Assembly (NCBI GenBank): GCA_947177595.1
Contig: CAMWUZ010000011.1
Coordinates: 1 to 19,033 of the forward strand
DNA length: 19,033 nucleotides
Reading direction: 5' to 3'
DNA from: an uncultured Porphyromonadaceae bacterium
Lineage (GTDB): Bacteria > Bacteroidota > Bacteroidia > Bacteroidales > Muribaculaceae
In this document: one piece after another, positions 14,995 through 19,033 of the stretch
How positions within the stretch are numbered: the first letter of the stretch is position 1
Layout: every line of letters begins with the position of its first letter
The notes under the pieces: generated by a model
Database searches by the model: none
Seen by the model: the letters and a program-made list of their open reading frames with translations, nothing else
Told to the model about the DNA's origin: nothing
Program-made: the position numbers and the translations under genes

Positions 14995-16848
14995 ATGTTA
15001 GAAGAGACTAATGTCAAGACACTGGAGAAGGTCGTGGTGCGTTTCTCCGGTGATTCCGGTGACGGAATGCAGCTTGCCGGAAACATTTTCACCAATGTGT
15101 CGGCAGGAATAGGCAATCAGGTATCAACTTTCCCCGATTATCCGGCTGAGATACGAGCCCCCCAGGGTAGTCTCGGTGGTGTGAGCGGCTTCCAGGTGAG
15201 TGTGGGAAATAAAGTTCATACTCCGGGTGACCACTGTGATGTGCTTGTAGCTATGAATCCTGCTGCTCTCAAGCAAAATTTTCATCATGTTAAACCCGGC
15301 GGGGTGATTATCGTAGATATTGATTCTTTCAAAGAAGCGGATTTGCGCAAAGCACTTTTTACTACCGATGAACCTTTCAAGGAACTCGGCATCAATGCTC
15401 AGGTGGTAGAGGTTCCCATCACATCCTTGACAAAGGAAGCACTTGCGGACAGCGGGCTGGACAACAAGAGCATTCTGAAATGCCGAAATATCTTCGCGCT
15501 TGGTCTGGTATGCTGGCTGTTTGATCGTCCGCTTGAAAGTGCTCTTCATTTCCTGCGAAAGAAATTTGCCAAGAAACCCGCTATATATGAGGCAAATGCA
15601 AAGGTTATCAACGCGGGGTATAACTACGGCGGCAATATCCACGCCACAGTATCTACTTATAGAATTGAAAGTGACCCGGCAAAGCCCGGTGTCTATACCG
15701 ATATAAACGGCAATACCGCAACCGCGTGGGGCCTTATCATGGCTTCGGAAAAGAGTGGTCGTCCGCTTTTCCTCGGTAGCTATCCCATAACACCTGCAAC
15801 CGATATTCTTCAGGAGCTTGCAAAGCGCAAAGACCTTGGCGTAAAAGCTCTCCAGATGGAGGATGAGATTGCAGGGGTGTGCTCTGCTATCGGAGCCTCG
15901 TTTGCGGGTAATCTTGCAGTGACTTCAACTTCCGGCCCCGGTCTTGCGCTAAAGAGTGAAGGTATAGGGCTCGCGGTAATTGCCGAGTTGCCACTGGTGG
16001 TAATAGATGTGCAGCGTGGTGGTCCTTCTACCGGACTTCCCACCAAAACTGAACAGACCGACCTCATGCAAGCGCTCTATGGCAGAAACGGAGAGAGTCC
16101 TGTAGCAGTAGTGGCTCCGGCTACTCCTACTGATTGCTTCACAATGGCATTCGAAGCGTCAAGAATAGCAATCGAGCACATGACACCGGTTATTCTGCTA
16201 ACCGATGCGTTCATCGGCAACGGCTCTTCCGCATGGCGTATTCCCGACTCTAACGAATATCCGGAAATAAAGCCGCCCTATATATCGGCTGAGAAAGCCG
16301 CCGAAATTTCCTGGCGGTCCTATAATCGTGATGAGAAAACCAAAGTGCGCTACTGGGCTATCCCTGGAACAGAGGGTCTTACTCACCGTCTCGGTGGTCT
16401 TGAAAAGGACTATGATACCGGGGCTATATCCACAGATCCTGCGAATCACGAAAGGATGGTATATACCCGGCGTGAGAAAATCGCGCGTATCGCTGATGAT
16501 ATCCCCCAGCTGGAAGTGCTTGGGGATGAGGATGCAGATGTTCTGCTTCTTGGTTGGGGAGGTACTTATGGTCACCTCCGCACGGCGGCTCAGGACCTTT
16601 GCTGCATGGGACGCAAAGTTGCGTTCACTCATTTCCGCTATATCAATCCTCTGCCTTCCAACACAGGCGATGTACTTAGGAAGTATAAAAAGGTGATTGT
16701 GGCGGAGCTTAATACAGGTCAGTTTGCCGACTATCTCCAGGCTAAATACCCTGATGTGCATATCGAGCGGATAAATAAGGTTCAGGGTCAGCCGTTCCTC
16801 GTGGAGGAAGTGATTGAAGGTGTTACACGTATAATGGATGAAAAATGA
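14995..16848 (+). CDS. korA: 2-oxoacid (probably 2-oxoglutarate):ferredoxin oxidoreductase, fused gamma-alpha subunit
   Basis: 617 residues. With KorB it oxidatively decarboxylates a 2-oxoacid with CoA, passing electrons to ferredoxin; in anaerobes it links central metabolism to succinyl-CoA/2-oxoglutarate interconversion. Residues ~10-195 are the gamma domain (VVVRFSGDSGDGMQLAGNIF, DVLVAMNPAALKQN). From ~225 comes the alpha domain, with YPITPATDILQEL near 263, EDEIAGVCSAIGAS near 289, TSTSGPGLALKSEGI and QRGGPSTGLPTKTEQTDL. The last ~100 residues form the transketolase C-terminal-like domain (ADVLLLGWGGTYG). This gamma-alpha fusion is typical of two-subunit enzymes. The stop overlaps the korB start (ATGATG). 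The substrate is inferred from family resemblance; related branched-chain or pyruvate enzymes cannot be fully excluded. Confidence 0.93.
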   Translation: MLEETNVKTLEKVVVRFSGDSGDGMQLAGNIFTNVSAGIGNQVSTFPDYPAEIRAPQGSLGGVSGFQVSVGNKVHTPGDHCDVLVAMNPAALKQNFHHVKPGGVIIVDIDSFKEADLRKALFTTDEPFKELGINAQVVEVPITSLTKEALADSGLDNKSILKCRNIFALGLVCWLFDRPLESALHFLRKKFAKKPAIYEANAKVINAGYNYGGNIHATVSTYRIESDPAKPGVYTDINGNTATAWGLIMASEKSGRPLFLGSYPITPATDILQELAKRKDLGVKALQMEDEIAGVCSAIGASFAGNLAVTSTSGPGLALKSEGIGLAVIAELPLVVIDVQRGGPSTGLPTKTEQTDLMQALYGRNGESPVAVVAPATPTDCFTMAFEASRIAIEHMTPVILLTDAFIGNGSSAWRIPDSNEYPEIKPPYISAEKAAEISWRSYNRDEKTKVRYWAIPGTEGLTHRLGGLEKDYDTGAISTDPANHERMVYTRREKIARIADDIPQLEVLGDEDADVLLLGWGGTYGHLRTAAQDLCCMGRKVAFTHFRYINPLPSNTGDVLRKYKKVIVAELNTGQFADYLQAKYPDVHIERINKVQGQPFLVEEVIEGVTRIMDEK

Positions 16849-17861
16849 TGGAAAATAACGAATATACTCCCGCTAATTATAAGAGTGATCAGCCGGTGCG
16901 CTGGTGCCCCGGCTGCGGTGATCACGCGATTCTCAATTCTCTCCACAAGGCAATGGCTGCAGTGGGTGTGGCTCCGCATAAAACGGCTGTTATTTCCGGT
17001 ATCGGCTGCTCGTCACGTCTGCCATACTATATGAACACCTACGGTTTCCATACCATTCACGGCAGAGCTGCAGCTATAGCTACGGGATTTAAAGTTGCAA
17101 ATCCTGAAATGACAGTCTGGCAGATTTCCGGAGACGGCGATGGTCTCGCAATTGGAGGTAATCACTTCATTCATGCGGTTAGGAGAAATATTGACATCAA
17201 TATACTTCTTTTCAACAACAAGATTTACGGGCTTACGAAGGGGCAGTATTCGCCGACCAGTGATCGTGGGTTTGTATCAAAATCATCACCTTACGGCACT
17301 GTTGAGGATCCGTTTATCCCTGCTGAATTAGTTTTCGGCGCGCGCGGCAACTTCTTTGCGAGAAGCATAGATGTGGAGCTTCAGATTTCTCAGGAAGTAC
17401 TGACCGCCGCCGCCAGACACAAGGGCACCTCTGTAGTGGAGATTCTTCAGAACTGCGTGATTTATAACAACGGTATCCATAATTTCATTACAGATCGTGA
17501 ACACCGTGCAGAGCGCACCATCCATCTTGTAGATGGTGAGAAAATGCTCTTTGGCAAGGACAAAGAGCGTGGGCTTGTGCAGGATGGATTCCTGCTAAAG
17601 GCAGTGGAAATCGGCAAGGACGGTTATACTATTGATGATGTCCTTGTGCATGATTCGCATACCAAGAGCAATTTCCTGCACCAGCAGCTTGCAATGATGG
17701 ATGGCACGGATCTACCTCTGGCAATCGGCATCATCCGTGATGTAGAAGGACTTACATATAATGAGGAGCTTGAGCAGCAGGTGGAATGCGTTAAATCCGC
17801 AAAAGGGTTCGACGGGCTCCGCAGCATGATTCTTGCAGGAGAAACCTGGGAGGTGAAATAA
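16845..17861 (+). CDS. korB: 2-oxoacid:ferredoxin oxidoreductase, beta subunit (thiamine diphosphate and Fe-S)
   Basis: 338 residues; the catalytic partner of KorA. The thiamine-diphosphate site is GDGDG (96-100) followed about 25 residues later by FNN (123-125). Cysteines placed to hold one [4Fe-4S] cluster are C21 and C24 (WCPGCGDH), C55 (GIGCSS) and C204 (LQNC). Other family segments are HTIHGRAAAIATGFK and YGLTKGQYSPTS. Two start codons are adjacent: ATG at 16845, overlapping the korA stop, and ATG at 16848. They differ by one Met and I cannot choose between them. There is no separate ferredoxin-like (delta) subunit here, so electrons must go to a free ferredoxin. The ompA-like gene follows after 53 nt with no terminator, so read-through is likely. 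Confidence 0.95.
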   Translation: MMENNEYTPANYKSDQPVRWCPGCGDHAILNSLHKAMAAVGVAPHKTAVISGIGCSSRLPYYMNTYGFHTIHGRAAAIATGFKVANPEMTVWQISGDGDGLAIGGNHFIHAVRRNIDINILLFNNKIYGLTKGQYSPTSDRGFVSKSSPYGTVEDPFIPAELVFGARGNFFARSIDVELQISQEVLTAAARHKGTSVVEILQNCVIYNNGIHNFITDREHRAERTIHLVDGEKMLFGKDKERGLVQDGFLLKAVEIGKDGYTIDDVLVHDSHTKSNFLHQQLAMMDGTDLPLAIGIIRDVEGLTYNEELEQQVECVKSAKGFDGLRSMILAGETWEVK

Positions 17862-17914
17862 ACATTGCCTACTCCAAATATGTTGTATTAAAAACATTAC
17901 GCAAAATTCTGAAT

Positions 17915-18781
17915 ATGAGAATCAAATCATTTGTGCCGGCAGTGATAGCCGTGGCGCTTGTGGCAACAGGTTGCTCAAGCAATAAGAAATTGGTTGAACT
18001 GCAGGGTAAATACGATGCTCTGGCAAAGGATTATCATACTTCACAGGTTGAGCTTGCCAAATCTCAGGAGCGGGCAAACAGTCTGGATGCCCTTCTCGCG
18101 GAGGCAAGGAAAAACAATGATCAGTTGAAGCGTAACTATGAGTCTATTCAGGGCTCATTAAATCAGAGTTTGCTTCAGAATCAGCAGGGTAACATCAATA
18201 TATCCAAGCTTGTGGATGAGATTAATGCCTCAAACCAGTATATTAAGCAACTTGTTCAGGCTAAGAGTAAGAGCGACTCGCTGAATATGGTACTCACGAA
18301 TAATCTCACTCGCTCACTCACTCGTGATGAGCTAAAGGAGGTTGATGTGAAGGTACTTAAGGGTGTTGTTTATATTTCTCTCGCTGATAATATGCTATTT
18401 AAATCAGGTAGCTATGAGGTGAATTCCCGTGCGAAGGAAACGCTTAGCAAGATTGCCAAGATTATTAAGGATTACGGCGATTATGATGTGCTTGTGGAGG
18501 GGAATACCGATGATGTGCCCATCAGTCGCACGAATATTCGTAATAACTGGGATTTGAGCGCTCTCCGTGCATCATCTATAGTACAGGTCCTTCAGAATGA
18601 TTTCGGGGTTAATCCGCAGCGTCTGTCGGCAGCCGGCAGGGGTGAGTTCAATCCGATTGCCGATAACAGGACAGAGTTGGGTAAGCAGCGCAACCGCCGC
18701 ACTGAGATTATTATCACTCCCAAACTTGATCAGTTCCTCGAATTGATAGATAAGGCTCCCGAGACAAAAGGGAATCGTTAA
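17915..18781 (+). CDS. OmpA-family lipoprotein with coiled coil
   Basis: 288 residues. A lipoprotein signal peptide ends in VATGC, with C20 as the lipidated residue, so it probably sits in the outer membrane facing the periplasm. Residues ~25-130 are polar, Gln/Asn/Ser-rich and helical (YHTSQVELAKSQERANSLDA), probably a coiled-coil spacer. Residues ~150-270 form the OmpA/MotB C-terminal peptidoglycan-binding domain: LADNMLFKSGSYEV, VEGNTDDVPI, NWDLSALRASSIVQVLQ, RLSAAGRGEFNPIADN and KQRNRRTEI. The likely role is anchoring the outer membrane to peptidoglycan. It follows korB by 53 nt; I find no TAnnTTTG promoter in that gap, so it may be read from the korAB promoter although the functions look unrelated. 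Confidence 0.93.
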   Translation: MRIKSFVPAVIAVALVATGCSSNKKLVELQGKYDALAKDYHTSQVELAKSQERANSLDALLAEARKNNDQLKRNYESIQGSLNQSLLQNQQGNINISKLVDEINASNQYIKQLVQAKSKSDSLNMVLTNNLTRSLTRDELKEVDVKVLKGVVYISLADNMLFKSGSYEVNSRAKETLSKIAKIIKDYGDYDVLVEGNTDDVPISRTNIRNNWDLSALRASSIVQVLQNDFGVNPQRLSAAGRGEFNPIADNRTELGKQRNRRTEIIITPKLDQFLELIDKAPETKGNR

Positions 18782-18799
18782 AAGTGAAGCCATACAATA

Positions 18800-18855
18800 A
18801 TATCCGGCTCTGAAGAACGTCAAAAGGTGTGATTTCGGAGCCGGATATGTTTTTG
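18800..18855 (+). terminator. Rho-independent terminator after the OmpA-family gene
   Basis: A perfect 11-bp stem, ATATCCGGCTC (18800-18810) with GAGCCGGATAT (18838-18848), is extendable inward by about five weaker pairs. The loop is long, and five Ts follow (18850-18854). It starts 19 nt after the stop codon. Confidence 0.85.
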
Positions 18856-18869
18856 TGGAAATAAAATGC

Positions 18870-18877
18870 TAACTTTG
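18870..18877 (+). promoter_or_regulatory. Promoter -7 element before the GatB/YqeY gene
   Basis: TAACTTTG matches TAnnTTTG and lies 23 nt before the ATG at 18901. The nearest upstream TTTG (18852-18855) is only 14 bp away, so the -33 element is not convincing. The same octamer serves as the -7 box at 8096 and 14927. Confidence 0.6.
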
Positions 18878-18900
18878 CGGCAATAAGTAGTTTTTTGAAA

Positions 18901-18990
18901 ATGGATTTATTTGAAAAAATCAGCGCGGATATCAAGGCGGCTATGCTTGCCAAAGATAGAGTGCGCCTGGAAACCCTCAGGCGTAGAAAA
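18901..18990 (+). CDS. GatB/YqeY-domain protein, N-terminal fragment
   Basis: The first ~27-30 codons of a YqeY-like protein. The opening (MDLFEKISADIKAAMLAKDR then VRLETLR) is characteristic of this small family, usually ~150 residues, related to the C-terminal domain of the GatB amidotransferase subunit; its cellular role is not well defined. The reading frame after about codon 27 (RRRKVSRIHISEPTRRRG) is not native: from base 18991 it is translated sequencing adapter. The true break lies somewhere in 18981-18990. The rest of the gene is missing from this contig. Confidence 0.8.
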
Positions 18991-19033
18991 GTGTCTCGTA
19001 TACACATCTCCGAGCCCACGAGACGTAGAGGAA
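18991..19033. other. Untrimmed Illumina Nextera adapter and i7 index at the contig end
   Basis: 18991-19009 matches the Nextera mosaic end CTGTCTCTTATACACATCT at 17 of 19 positions (differences at 18991 and 18998). 19010-19024 is CCGAGCCCACGAGAC, the Read-2 adapter. 19025-19032 is GTAGAGGA, which I recall as Nextera i7 index N712. The last A fits the start of the following P7 sequence. This is synthetic, not genomic. Confidence 0.96.

Noticed and set aside
15124..15642. Minus-strand ORF of 172 codons inside korA, and 16198-16761 likewise
   Set aside because: Antisense to a well-conserved gene, with no domain, promoter or plausible start context.
18714..19019. Minus-strand ORF beginning MGSEMCIRD
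   Set aside because: The start codon and first residues lie in Nextera adapter sequence; the remainder is antisense to the ompA-family gene and its terminator.

Overview
The window reads as a fragment of a Bacteroidales chromosome, most likely Muribaculaceae or a relative. The family assignment is inference. It rests on Bacteroidetes-type promoters (TTTG, then TAnnTTTG), AT-rich leaders without Shine-Dalgarno sequences, a BspA-like leucine-rich-repeat protein with a type IX secretion-like C-terminus, a C-terminally extended lysyl-tRNA synthetase, and a two-subunit 2-oxoacid:ferredoxin oxidoreductase. All convincing genes lie on the + strand.

Layout. (1) 1-3713: an AT-rich pair, a 5'-truncated membrane protein of unknown function whose stop overlaps the start of a 1027-residue BspA-like surface protein, closed by a terminator at 3740-3774. 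(2) 3794-8077: a promoter, lysS, gpsA and pgi (tRNA charging, phospholipid precursor, glycolysis), closed by a strong terminator. (3) 8096-14896: a promoter followed by a tightly packed set, namely a large periplasmic TPR protein, an outer-membrane beta-barrel, a polyprenyl-phosphate mannose synthase-like GT2 and dihydroorotase (pyrC), with ATGA, 2-nt and overlapping junctions. (4) 14900-18855: a promoter whose spacer is filled by a 25-bp near-palindrome, then korA (gamma-alpha fusion), korB and an OmpA-family lipoprotein, closed by a terminator. (5) 18870-18990: a promoter -7 element and the first ~27-30 codons of a GatB/YqeY-domain protein.

The last ~43 bases (18991-19033) are not genomic. 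They match a Nextera transposon end, the Read-2 adapter and an i7 index, so the contig ends in untrimmed adapter and the ORFs that run into it are artefacts.

Most of the window is conserved housekeeping. The least explained parts are the coupled TPR/beta-barrel pair, the unknown Cys-rich membrane protein linked to the BspA-like adhesin, the palindrome in the korAB promoter and a recurring TTTGCGCAAA palindrome. I found no RNA genes, IS elements, CRISPR arrays or prophage genes. No intergenic stretch exceeds about 120 bases.
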